Source: an uncultured Pseudoflavonifractor sp.
GTDB taxonomy: Bacteria; Bacillota; Clostridia; Oscillospirales; Oscillospiraceae
Assembly: GCA_904419835.1 (NCBI GenBank)
Contig: CAJFTA010000035.1
Location: 1 to 25,059 of the forward strand
Length of the DNA stretch: 25,059 nt
Direction of reading: 5' to 3'
Position numbers and translations under genes: made by a program. Numbering within the stretch: the first letter of the stretch is position 1; the number at the start of each line of letters is the position of its first letter. Positions 14,107 through 21,303 of the stretch are shown piece after piece. The notes beneath the pieces are model-generated. The model worked only from the letters and a program-made list of their open reading frames with translations, ran no database searches and was not told the origin of the DNA.

Positions 14107-15197
14107 CACGGCTCCAGTTCCCGGCAGGCCCGGTACAGGGGCAGCCAGCCGCTTCCGCGCTTTTTCATCACGTTCTCCAGGTACTCCTTCCAGGCCAGCC
14201 GGTCCTTCTCCTCGTCCTTCACCACCGCCCCCTGGAGGGCGGCGGCCAAATCCTCGGCCGTGACGGCGCCGGTGCCGAAGCTGCCCGCCAGGGCCATGGA
14301 GTTGGCCAGCAGGGAGATGGCCTCGGCGGTGGAGAGCACGCCGCTGGTGGTCTTGAGCTTCTGCTTGCCGTCCAGGGTGGCACCCGCCCGCAGCTCCCGG
14401 AAGATGGTGACCACCTTTTCCACCGTGTCCTCCCCGGGCTGCCGGGCGTTCAGGTCCAGCCCGGCGGAGAGCTGCTCCACCCGGGTGCGGACAATCTCCA
14501 GCTCGGTGGCCAGGTCGGCGGGGGTGGGGAGCACCACGATGTTGAACCGCCGCTTCAGGGCGGCGGACATGTCGTTGACCCCCCTGTCCCGGGTGTTGGC
14601 GGTGGCGATGACCGAGAACCCCTTCACCGCCGGCACCTCCAGGCCCAGCTCGGGCACGCTGAGCCGCTTCTCCGACAGGATGGAGATGAGGGCGTCCTGC
14701 ACCTCGCTGGCGCAGCGGGAGATCTCCTCCAGGCGGGCGATGGTGCCGGTCTCCATGGCCCGGTACACCGGGCTCTTCACCATGGCCTCCGGGCTGGGGC
14801 CTTTGGCGATGAGCATGGCGTAGTTCCAGGAGTAGCGGATCTGCTCCTCGGTGGTGCCCGCGGTGCCCTGGATGACCTTGGTGGAGTCCCCGTTGACGGC
14901 GGCGGCCAGGTGCTCGCTGAGCCAGGACTTGGCCGTGCCCGGCTCGCCGATGAGCAGCAGGGCCCGGTCGGTCACCAGGGTGGCGATGGCGATCTCCACC
15001 AGGCGGCGGCTGCCCATGTACTTGGGGGTGATCTCCACCCCCTTCACCTTCTCGCCGCCCATGATATAGGTCAGCACCGACCGGGGGGACATGCGCCAGC
15101 CGGTGGGAATGGGGTCCGTCTCGGCGGCCATGAGGGCCTCCAGCTCCCGGCGGCAGAGCTCCTCCGCCGGGAGGCGCTGTACGTTCTGTTCAGCCAT
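14106..15197 (-). CDS. MoxR-type AAA+ ATPase (YehL-like)
   Basis: 363-residue ATPase, the motor of the operon. Walker A GEPGTAKSW at 84-92; a pore/helix-2-insert region around 120-150 (MLIAKGPSPEAMVKSPVYR); Walker B ARLEEISR at 154-161, where the usual Asp-Glu is Glu-Glu; sensor 1 IATANTRDRG at 197-206 and arginine-finger region LKRRFN at 214-219. MoxR proteins form hexamers that remodel partners together with a VWA protein; here the VWA partner is two genes downstream. The ATG at 15197 overlaps the upstream gene by 8 nt and has GAGAGGAA at suitable spacing; its stop overlaps the next start by one base, so translation is probably coupled. Partner proteins are inferred from context, not shown by sequence. 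Confidence 0.93.
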   Translation of the reverse strand: MAEQNVQRLPAEELCRRELEALMAAETDPIPTGWRMSPRSVLTYIMGGEKVKGVEITPKYMGSRRLVEIAIATLVTDRALLLIGEPGTAKSWLSEHLAAAVNGDSTKVIQGTAGTTEEQIRYSWNYAMLIAKGPSPEAMVKSPVYRAMETGTIARLEEISRCASEVQDALISILSEKRLSVPELGLEVPAVKGFSVIATANTRDRGVNDMSAALKRRFNIVVLPTPADLATELEIVRTRVEQLSAGLDLNARQPGEDTVEKVVTIFRELRAGATLDGKQKLKTTSGVLSTAEAISLLANSMALAGSFGTGAVTAEDLAAALQGAVVKDEEKDRLAWKEYLENVMKKRGSGWLPLYRACRELEP

Positions 15198-17121
15198 GTT
15201 GTTCCTCTCCTCTCCGCAGGGCCTCCTGCTCCCACTTCTCCAGGTACCGCGCCGCCACGGACGCGGGCCAGTAGCCCCGCTGGACCTTCAGCTTCTTCTC
15301 CTGTACCAGCCGGTCCAGCTCCCTGAGCTGCTCCGCCTTCTCCTCCGGCGGGACGGGCAGCTGTTCCAGCAGGCTCATCATCTCCCACTGGGCGGGGCCG
15401 CCGCTGTTTTTCCTGGCCCACTGGACCGCAAAGCCGCCCCAATCCGTCCAGCCCGACTCCGCCAATATCCGTACGATCTGCTGGACCTGGCCGTAGTAGG
15501 GGCTTTTCAGGGCGGTACGGTACAGGTAGGCCGAGACCTCCCCGGCCAGGTCCGGGAGCCGCCGCCCCTCCAGCAGATTCAGCAGCGCCCCGTCCAGCCC
15601 GCCGCCCGCCCGGGCCAGCAGGGAAAACCACCGGGTGTCCAGGGGCGGGATTGCCACCGGCGGGGCGGCGGCTGGAACGGCGCCCACAGCCCAGCGGTAG
15701 GCTCCCTCCTGCCCGTCCCAGCACAGGGAACACAGCACATGGCGGAAGGGGCGGATGGCCTCCTGGCGCACCCTGGCGCCCAGCAGGCCGGTTTTGAGGA
15801 GCTGCCGCTCCGCCCAGGCGTAGCTGTCCGCCGGGGCCTTGGTGAGGAGCCGGGCCGCCAGGGCGGGGGCCAGAAAGTCCTCTCCCGCCCGGTCCTGAAG
15901 CTCCATGGCCAGCTGGCACAGCGCCCTGTCCCCGCCCGTCACAATGGTACGGCACAGGGCCAGCGCCGCCCGCAGCCGGAAGGAGCCCAGGGGCTCCATG
16001 TCGAAGCAGGAGAAGCGCAGCCGCTCCGGCTTCCCGCTCTCCCCAGTCGCCTGCCGGTCCAGCTGCCGCTCCGTCAGGCCGGCCAGGCGGCGGTAGAGTG
16101 CCTGAACCTCCGGGCCGTCCTTGCCCTCCAGGGTCTGGCACAGCGCCTTGAGCCGCCGCCAGGTCTCCTGGGGCAGCACGGCCTCCGGGTCGGCCTCCAT
16201 CCGGTCCAGTGTCTCCTCAAACAGTCTGGCGGTGATGCGGCTGGCCGTCCGGGAGGAGACGCCCTGCAGCAGCTCCAGCAGCTTGTCCGGGTCCTGTTCG
16301 GCCTGCTCTGCCAGATAGGCCTCCCCCTCCGGTATGTCCAGCCGGGCCAGGGCCTGGTGGGCCAGATCCCGGGCGGCCCCCTTCCGCTCCGTCCGGCACA
16401 GCTCCAGCAGCGCGGCCCCGTTGGACGGGTCGCAGCCCAGGGCGGCGATGAGGGCCAGGCGGACCTCCTTTTTCGCCCGGGGCAGCTGCGCCGTGAAGAA
16501 GCCGCTGGCCCGGGCCCCGGCCGCCCGCTCCATGACCTCCACCCGCCGGGCCATGGCCCGGCCGCCGGCGGGGTCAAAGCCCGCCTCCAGCAGGGGGAGG
16601 ATGTCCGGCCCCTGCCGGGCCAGGATGGCGGCGTTCAAATCGGCCAGCTCCCCGTAGCTGTCCCCCAGTCCGGAGACCAGGGCGGGGAGCACCCGGTAGT
16701 CGTCAAAGTACTCCGGGTGGGCCTGGAAGGCCTCCTGCACCGCCGCCATCCGCCCGCCGCCCGTGCCGGTCAGGGCCTCCAGCAGGGGCCTGAGCTGGCC
16801 GTAGGACACCTGCCGGCAGGCGCCTGTGCCGGGGGGCAGGGGCTCCAGCGCCCCGTCCATGCCCGCCGACGCCTGGGTGTACGCCACCGCGTCCACCAGG
16901 GCCAGCACGTCCAGCAGCGCGCCGCCCCGCTTCTCCGCCGGTGCGGACAGCAGGGCGTCCAGCCCGGCGCTGATTTTGGCAAACACGGGGCTGGCTGCGG
17001 CCAGGGGGGCCAGCCCCTCCCGGGCCCGCCTCAGGCGGAAATCCTCGTTTAAAATGCCGGTGCCCGCCACGGCGGTGTGCTCCAGCCGCTCCTGTACCTC
17101 ATACAAAGGCTGTAAATCCAC
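15190..17121 (-). CDS. HEAT-repeat-like helical protein of the MoxR/VWA operon
   Basis: 643 residues, no signal peptide, membrane segment or catalytic motif that I recognise. The sequence is almost wholly Leu/Ala-rich amphipathic helix. Residues about 165-330 look like HEAT/ARM-type helical hairpins (for example LADLNAAILARQGPDILPLLEAG, then KEVRLALIAALGCDPSNGAALLEL, then KGAARDLAHQALARLDIPEGEAYLAE), suggesting a solenoid scaffold. The N-terminus (VAGTGILNEDFRLRRAREGLAPLAAASPVFAKI) resembles HEAT-repeat proteins that I recall next to SWIM/MoxR/VWA genes in other Clostridia. GTG start at 17121 after a G-rich ribosome binding site (GGGGGGA); it begins 13 nt after the SWIM gene and its end overlaps the ATPase start by 8 nt. 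A scaffold or substrate-recognition role is inference. Confidence 0.78.
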   Translation of the reverse strand: MDLQPLYEVQERLEHTAVAGTGILNEDFRLRRAREGLAPLAAASPVFAKISAGLDALLSAPAEKRGGALLDVLALVDAVAYTQASAGMDGALEPLPPGTGACRQVSYGQLRPLLEALTGTGGGRMAAVQEAFQAHPEYFDDYRVLPALVSGLGDSYGELADLNAAILARQGPDILPLLEAGFDPAGGRAMARRVEVMERAAGARASGFFTAQLPRAKKEVRLALIAALGCDPSNGAALLELCRTERKGAARDLAHQALARLDIPEGEAYLAEQAEQDPDKLLELLQGVSSRTASRITARLFEETLDRMEADPEAVLPQETWRRLKALCQTLEGKDGPEVQALYRRLAGLTERQLDRQATGESGKPERLRFSCFDMEPLGSFRLRAALALCRTIVTGGDRALCQLAMELQDRAGEDFLAPALAARLLTKAPADSYAWAERQLLKTGLLGARVRQEAIRPFRHVLCSLCWDGQEGAYRWAVGAVPAAAPPVAIPPLDTRWFSLLARAGGGLDGALLNLLEGRRLPDLAGEVSAYLYRTALKSPYYGQVQQIVRILAESGWTDWGGFAVQWARKNSGGPAQWEMMSLLEQLPVPPEEKAEQLRELDRLVQEKKLKVQRGYWPASVAARYLEKWEQEALRRGEEQHG

Positions 17122-17134
17122 CCCGATCCCCCCT

Positions 17135-18583
17135 TTAATACTGAAGCCGGATGATCCGGGACCGGGTCACCGCGCTGTACGGGTGCAGGCAGAGGGACCG
17201 GTCCTCCCTGTGGTAAAACATAAGCCCGAAGAGGGCGTCCCCCTCGCGGAGGCCGCCGGGCACCGCCGCCACCCGGGCCGCGGAGGCGTGGTCGGCGCCG
17301 TCCTCCGGCCGGTCCCGCAGGACAATGCGGCCGCCGGCGGGGTCCTCCAGCACAAAAACGCCGTCCACCGCCCCTATCCGGCCCACAGGCAGCAGCACGG
17401 GCATAAACTTGGGCAGAAGGGTGTTTTTAAACTGGTTCTTGGCCAGCTTGACCGCCGCGGCCAGGCCGGGCTGGGCCAGGCCCGGCAGGGACGCCTGCTC
17501 CTCCCCGGTGAGGGGGCGGGGCTCGGCGCTCTCCCAGCGGATGCGGCGGCAGCCCTCGCCGGGATAGGTGTACAGCGCCGGGACCTCCAGCAGGGAGAAG
17601 CAGCTGTCCTCCCCCTTCACATATTTCAGGGCCTTCACCGGCCGCAGGTTCAGCGTCTGGTCCACATGCCCCGTGTCCAGGTCCAGCCAGAAGCCCCGCT
17701 CCACGTACTCCAGCCTGGCCTGGTCGTAGGACACGTCAAAGGAGAGCTGCACCAGCCGGACCCTCTCCCGGCAGGCCCCGATGGCGCGGAGGTCCTCCAG
17801 CCGCCACACGCCCCCCATGGCCTCAAAGAGGATGTTGTCCTCGGCGGAGAACTGCCCTGCCTCCAGCTTCTGCTGTAAAAAGGCCCTGCCCTTTTTGATG
17901 GTGGAGCGCAGGGCGACGAGCACCTGCAAGGCCTCGTCATAGGCCTGCCCGGCCCGCTGGGGGGACTGCTGGATGGCGCGCACCGCCAGGGCGATGCGGG
18001 AAAAGGCGGTCTGGGGCCCGGTGAGGTAGTGGTTGCCCAGCTCCTTGGTCAGCTGCTCATAGGCCTTGGCGGAGCTGCCCCCCAGGCTGCCAATCCCGGC
18101 GTTCAATAGGTCCTCCACCATCCGCTCCGCCATGTCCAGGCCCTCCAGCTGGCGGCTGAGCCGCTTGGCCTGGGCGGCTGCGTTGGGCCTGGCCGGCTTT
18201 TTCTCCGCCGGAGCCCCAGCGGCTGCCTCCTTTTTGGCGGCCCGGGCGGCCTGTCTGGCCCGCTTCTCCGCCAGGTCCTCCGGGATGTCCGCCTGGGCAA
18301 AGGGCTTTCCGCTCAGCTGCTCAAACATGAGCCCCAGGGCGTGCTTGCAGGGAAACTGCCGGCTGGGGCAGGAGCACCGGCACACCGGCGCCTGGGGGTC
18401 GGTCCAGTCCACGGACACCCGGTAGGGCGTCTTGCCGCTGCCGGCGCAGGCGCCCCAGACCAGGGTGCCGTCCGCGCTGCGGCACAGCCCGGAGAACTTG
18501 CCGCCCCGGGACAGCTTGCGCCCGTTCTCCGCCGCCGCGGGGTTGGGCGCCTGAAGCAGGATGAATTGCTCGGTCAGTTCCAT
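17135..18583 (-). CDS. SWIM zinc-finger protein, first gene of the MoxR/VWA operon (YehQ-like)
   Basis: 482 residues. A SWIM-type zinc site CRCSCPSRQFPCKHALGL lies at 68-85 with ligands C70, C72, C79 and H81 (CxCxnCxH); SWIM fingers bind DNA or proteins. Before it is a compact beta region (GKFSGLCRSADGTLVWGACAGSGKTPYRVSVDW), after it a Lys/Ala/Pro-rich linker with coiled-coil character (about 105-145), then a helical and mixed alpha/beta region ending near VLEDPAGGRIVLRD. The length is shorter than what I recall for E. coli YehQ, but the layout (SWIM near the N-terminus) fits the Clostridial branch. ATG at 18583 after AAGGTGG. It is preceded by a promoter (18667-18672) and, further up, by the glgA terminator, so it heads the operon. 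Confidence 0.87.
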   Translation of the reverse strand: MELTEQFILLQAPNPAAAENGRKLSRGGKFSGLCRSADGTLVWGACAGSGKTPYRVSVDWTDPQAPVCRCSCPSRQFPCKHALGLMFEQLSGKPFAQADIPEDLAEKRARQAARAAKKEAAAGAPAEKKPARPNAAAQAKRLSRQLEGLDMAERMVEDLLNAGIGSLGGSSAKAYEQLTKELGNHYLTGPQTAFSRIALAVRAIQQSPQRAGQAYDEALQVLVALRSTIKKGRAFLQQKLEAGQFSAEDNILFEAMGGVWRLEDLRAIGACRERVRLVQLSFDVSYDQARLEYVERGFWLDLDTGHVDQTLNLRPVKALKYVKGEDSCFSLLEVPALYTYPGEGCRRIRWESAEPRPLTGEEQASLPGLAQPGLAAAVKLAKNQFKNTLLPKFMPVLLPVGRIGAVDGVFVLEDPAGGRIVLRDRPEDGADHASAARVAAVPGGLREGDALFGLMFYHREDRSLCLHPYSAVTRSRIIRLQY

Positions 18584-18666
18584 GGGTCCACCTTCTTTTC
18601 AAACGGGCGGACCGCCGCAGTCCGCCCTGTGATTTTGGAGTCCGTGCGCATATTCACTTCAAGCTG

Positions 18667-18672
18667 ATTCTA
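18667..18672 (-). promoter_or_regulatory. Extended -10 promoter of the SWIM-HEAT-MoxR-DUF5682-VWA operon
   Basis: Minus strand TAGAAT preceded directly by TGG (extended -10); the -35 position (TTTTCT, 17-nt spacer) is weak. Leader of about 75 nt to the SWIM ATG. Confidence 0.45.
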
Positions 18673-18778
18673 CCATATTGCGCGGGAAAAGAAAATGCGG
18701 AAAACCGGCGTGCCGGAGCTCCCCCGCCCCAATTCTAGCTGGCTTCTTTTGGGATAAATTTTCCCCCAGGTGCCGAAA

Positions 18779-18815
18779 CGCACCGGGCGGGAGGCTTTGC
18801 CTCCCGCCCGGTGCG
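18779..18815 (-). terminator. Intrinsic terminator downstream of glgA
   Basis: 17-bp perfect stem (CGCACCGGGCGGGAGGC and its complement) around a 3-nt loop, 33 bp beyond the glgA stop; only a short TTT follows on the minus strand. Its outer CGCACCGGGC arm is shared with the palindromes at 934-959 and 1182-1207. Confidence 0.8.
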
Positions 18816-18847
18816 CCTGTATGTTCCGCTTTCTCCCGGTGCGCGGC

Positions 18848-20773
18848 TTACCACTGGGTCAGCTCCAGGTACAGGTCCTTGTACTGCCTGGCCGACCGGG
18901 TCCAGGACACGTCCTTTGCCATGTCCCGCTGGACCACCTCGTCCCAGTGGTAGCGGTTGTTAAAGTAGAGGGTCTTGGCCCGGTTGATGGCGTCCAGCAG
19001 CAATCCCGCGTCGTAGCGGTCAAAGGTGAAGCCGTTTCCGCCGCCGGTGAAGTCGTTGTGGGGCTCCACGGTGTCCTTCAGGCCGCCGGTCTCCCGGACA
19101 ATGGGCAGCGTGCCGTAGTGCATGGCGTTGAGCTGGGTCAGGCCGCAGGGCTCAAAGCGGGAGGGCACCAGCAGCGCGTCCGCGCCGGCGTAGATGCGGT
19201 GGGCCCTGGCCTCGTCGTACTGGATACAGGCGCTGAAGGCGCCCTTGTAGGCGTACTCGTAGTAGCGGAAGGCGTCCTCATACTGCTTGTCGCCGGTGCC
19301 CAGCACCACCACCTGGGTGTTCCCGTCCAGCACCTGGGTCATAATGGCGTTGACCAGGTCCAGGCCCTTCTGGTTGGTCAGGCGTGAGATGAGGCCGATG
19401 ACGAACTTGCCCCCGTCCTCCTGCAGGCCCAGCTCCCGCTGGAGGGCCAGCTTGTTCTCCAGCTTGCCCTTGAGCACGCTGCCGATGTTGTAGTGGACCG
19501 CCAGAGCCGGGTCGGTCTCCGGGTTCCACATGCCGTAGTCAATGCCGTTGACGATGCCTCTGAGCTTGCCGCTGTGGTAGCGCAGGTGGTCCTCCAGCTG
19601 CTCGCCGTACTCTCTGGTCTGGATCTCCCAGGCGTAGGTGCCGCTGACGGTGGTGATGCGGTCGGCATAGGCCAGGCCGCCCTTGAGCATGTTGGCGTCC
19701 ACCCAGTTCTGCTGCAAAGCGCCCATGCCGAAGGCCTCGTCGGGCAGGCCGGACCAGTACTTGATGGTGGGGATGTTGTAGATGCCCTGGAAGCGCAGGT
19801 TGTGGATGGTGAGGACCGACTTGGCCCGGCCCACCGGGGTGTCCCTGAACAGGGTGCGCAGGTACACCGGCACCAGGCCCGCCTGCCAGTCGTGGCAGTG
19901 GACAATGTCGGGAATCCAGTTCATGTAGTTGAGGGCGGCCAGGGCGGCCTTGCTGAAGAAGCAGTATTTGGGGATGTCGTCCACCAGGTTGGTGTAGGGC
20001 CTGCCCTCCGTGAAGAACTCCTGGTTGTCGATAAAGTCGTACACCACGCCGTCCCAGATGTACTCCATGATGCCCACGTAGTACCTGCGCCCGGTGTTGC
20101 CCAGGTCCATGTAGAACTCGCCCCGGTAGATCATCTTGTCCTGGTACTCCTGGGGGATGCAGGCGTAGCGGGGCAGGATGACGCGGACGTCGCAGTTGAG
20201 CCGGGCCAGCTCCCGGGGCAGGGCGTACATCACGTCCCCCAGGCCCCCCGTCTTGACAAAGGGATGGCATTCCGAGCCGATAAACGCAATGCTTCTGCGG
20301 GGCAGATTGGCGATCTCATTCACGGGTGCAGACACCTCCTCAGCAGGCGTGGGGTTCTCTTCCACAGGCGCGGGCTCCGCCGCAGGTTCAGCCTTCTCCG
20401 CCGCAGGCGCGGAGGTTTCCTCCACAGACGCGGGCTCCGCCGCAGGCACGGAGGTTTCCGCCACAGGCGCGGGCCCCGCCGCCGCAGGTTCAGCCTTCTC
20501 CGCCGCAGGCGCGGAGGTCTCCTCCGCAGGCGCGGAGGGCTTCCCGGCAGGCGCTTTCTTCCTTCCGGGAGACGCCGCCTTCTTTCCCGCCGCAGCGGTC
20601 TTCCCGCCGGCGGACGCCTTCCTGGCGGCAGGCTCCGTCGTTTCCCGGGCAGGCGCGGCTGCTTTCTCCTGCGGGGTCTCCGCCGCGGCGGGCGCCTTCC
20701 TCTCCTCAACCAGGGCGGCAGCCTTCTCCTCAGCCGCTTTCTTCTTCATGGAATCTGCTTTTTCCCGTGCCAT
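18848..20773 (-). CDS. glgA: Glycogen synthase (GT5) with long low-complexity N-terminal extension
   Basis: Adds glucosyl units from ADP-glucose to alpha-1,4-glucan (glycogen synthesis, cytoplasm). From about residue 158 the sequence is a full-length GlgA (about 483 aa): IAFIGSECHPFVKTGGLGDV with the KTGGLGDV nucleotide-sugar loop at 174-181, IVHCHDWQAGLVPVYL, VLTIHNLRFQG, VNGIDYGMWNPETD, GLISRLTNQKGLDLV, VVLGTGDKQYE and the catalytic FEPCGLTQLNAMHYGTLPIV near the C-terminus. Residues 1-157 are an Ala/Pro/Glu/Lys-rich extension, basic toward the start (RKKAPAGK, GGKTAAAGKKAASPGRKK), acidic later, containing a 34-residue repeat; normal GlgA lacks it. The ATG at 20773 has GGAAAGGAAG upstream, and no internal start near residue 155 has an obvious ribosome binding site, so the extension is likely translated. 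No other glg gene is adjacent. Confidence 0.95.
   Translation of the reverse strand: MAREKADSMKKKAAEEKAAALVEERKAPAAAETPQEKAAAPARETTEPAARKASAGGKTAAAGKKAASPGRKKAPAGKPSAPAEETSAPAAEKAEPAAAGPAPVAETSVPAAEPASVEETSAPAAEKAEPAAEPAPVEENPTPAEEVSAPVNEIANLPRRSIAFIGSECHPFVKTGGLGDVMYALPRELARLNCDVRVILPRYACIPQEYQDKMIYRGEFYMDLGNTGRRYYVGIMEYIWDGVVYDFIDNQEFFTEGRPYTNLVDDIPKYCFFSKAALAALNYMNWIPDIVHCHDWQAGLVPVYLRTLFRDTPVGRAKSVLTIHNLRFQGIYNIPTIKYWSGLPDEAFGMGALQQNWVDANMLKGGLAYADRITTVSGTYAWEIQTREYGEQLEDHLRYHSGKLRGIVNGIDYGMWNPETDPALAVHYNIGSVLKGKLENKLALQRELGLQEDGGKFVIGLISRLTNQKGLDLVNAIMTQVLDGNTQVVVLGTGDKQYEDAFRYYEYAYKGAFSACIQYDEARAHRIYAGADALLVPSRFEPCGLTQLNAMHYGTLPIVRETGGLKDTVEPHNDFTGGGNGFTFDRYDAGLLLDAINRAKTLYFNNRYHWDEVVQRDMAKDVSWTRSARQYKDLYLELTQW
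20379..20518. repeat. Direct repeat inside the glgA extension (102-bp period)
   Basis: An exact 38-bp stretch at 20379-20416 recurs at 20481-20518. The period of 102 bp equals 34 codons, encoding two copies of TSAPAAEKAEPAA; the surrounding sequence is degenerate with many GCAGGCGCGG-like units. Confidence 0.85.
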
Positions 20774-20874
20774 AATGAATCTTCCTTTCCCTTATGTATC
20801 AGCATGGAATCCTCGCAGCTCGCTTTTTCAATGGATATCGCGCAACAGAGACATGGGTCCCTGGTGTTGATAAA

Positions 20875-20904
20875 AATATAACACATCCGCGCTCTTTTTG
20901 CGAA
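20875..20904 (-). promoter_or_regulatory. Possible glgA promoter
   Basis: Minus strand TTCGCA (20904-20899), 18-nt spacer, TATATT (20880-20875); leader of about 95 nt. A 19-codon upstream frame (20805-20746, GAGG five nt ahead of its ATG) overlaps the glgA start. Confidence 0.35.
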
Positions 20905-21000
20905 CACTTTTTGGAAGAATTCAGGCGAACGCCTACGTTTTTCCAGCTCAGTCCGCCTGTATACGGGCTGAGGAGCCCTGTGCGGCTCCGGTGCAGCCGC

Positions 21001-21059
21001 AAACGGCACCCCACTTGTTATTCAGTATACCATACTGTCCAACAAATGGGGTGCCGTTT
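21001..21059. repeat. Long imperfect hairpin (19-bp arms) between glgA and the 70-aa gene
   Basis: Left arm AAACGGCACCCCACTTGTT (21001-21019) and right arm 21041-21059 are inverted copies with one mismatch; the 21-nt interior contains a second small palindrome (AGTAT / ATACT). It lies 20 bp downstream of the 70-aa gene stop, so it may terminate that operon, yet only TTT follows the stem. Upstream of glgA it is beyond the predicted promoter. A smaller GGAGCC/GGCTCC hairpin is next to it (about 20971-20988). Nothing else of note in the 306-bp gap 20774-21079. Confidence 0.7.
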
Positions 21060-21079
21060 ATCGAGCGCGCCTCTGACGG

Positions 21080-21292
21080 TTATTTTTCGTATTTTCGCAG
21101 CAGATCCAGCAGTTTTGCGGCATGCTCCGCCTCATCTTCCGCAAACCCGGCAAACAGCTGGGCCAGCTCCTTGTCGCTCTTCTCCACTTCGTGGGTGTAG
21201 GCCTGAAAATCGCGTACCAGCGCGGTGGTGTTCTGCCATGCCCTGAGCACATGGTCCCGGTCGGTGATTGTAAATCCGTTTTTGCTGTCCAT
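21080..21292 (-). CDS. Small helical protein, 70 aa (possible ferritin/rubrerythrin-like helix pair)
   Basis: Not recognised with confidence. The protein MDSKNGFTITDRDHVL... is almost entirely helical; the second half FAGFAEDEAEHAAKLLDLL contains E-x-x-E-H-like spacing reminiscent of one ferritin-like helix, but the protein is too short for a full four-helix metal site and would need to dimerise. TAGGAGGA at ideal distance before the ATG at 21292 argues that it is genuinely translated. It starts 11 nt after the end of the YyaL-type pseudogene, so the two were probably one operon. Confidence 0.7.
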   Translation of the reverse strand: MDSKNGFTITDRDHVLRAWQNTTALVRDFQAYTHEVEKSDKELAQLFAGFAEDEAEHAAKLLDLLRKYEK

Positions 21293-21303
21293 ACAGATTC
21301 CTC

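Noticed and set aside
15091..17052. Long plus-strand open frame (about 650 codons)
   Set aside because: Antisense shadow of the HEAT-like gene with Gln/Gly/Pro/Arg-rich translation and no motif.
10648..18583. Calling the operon an established phage-defence system
   Set aside because: MoxR-VWA combinations occur in conflict systems, but no toxin, nuclease, protease effector or mobile-element context is visible here, so the function is left open.
20340..20760. CRISPR-like or VNTR array
   Set aside because: The repeats are in frame with glgA, degenerate, and encode Ala/Pro/Glu repeats; there are no uniform spacers and no cas genes.
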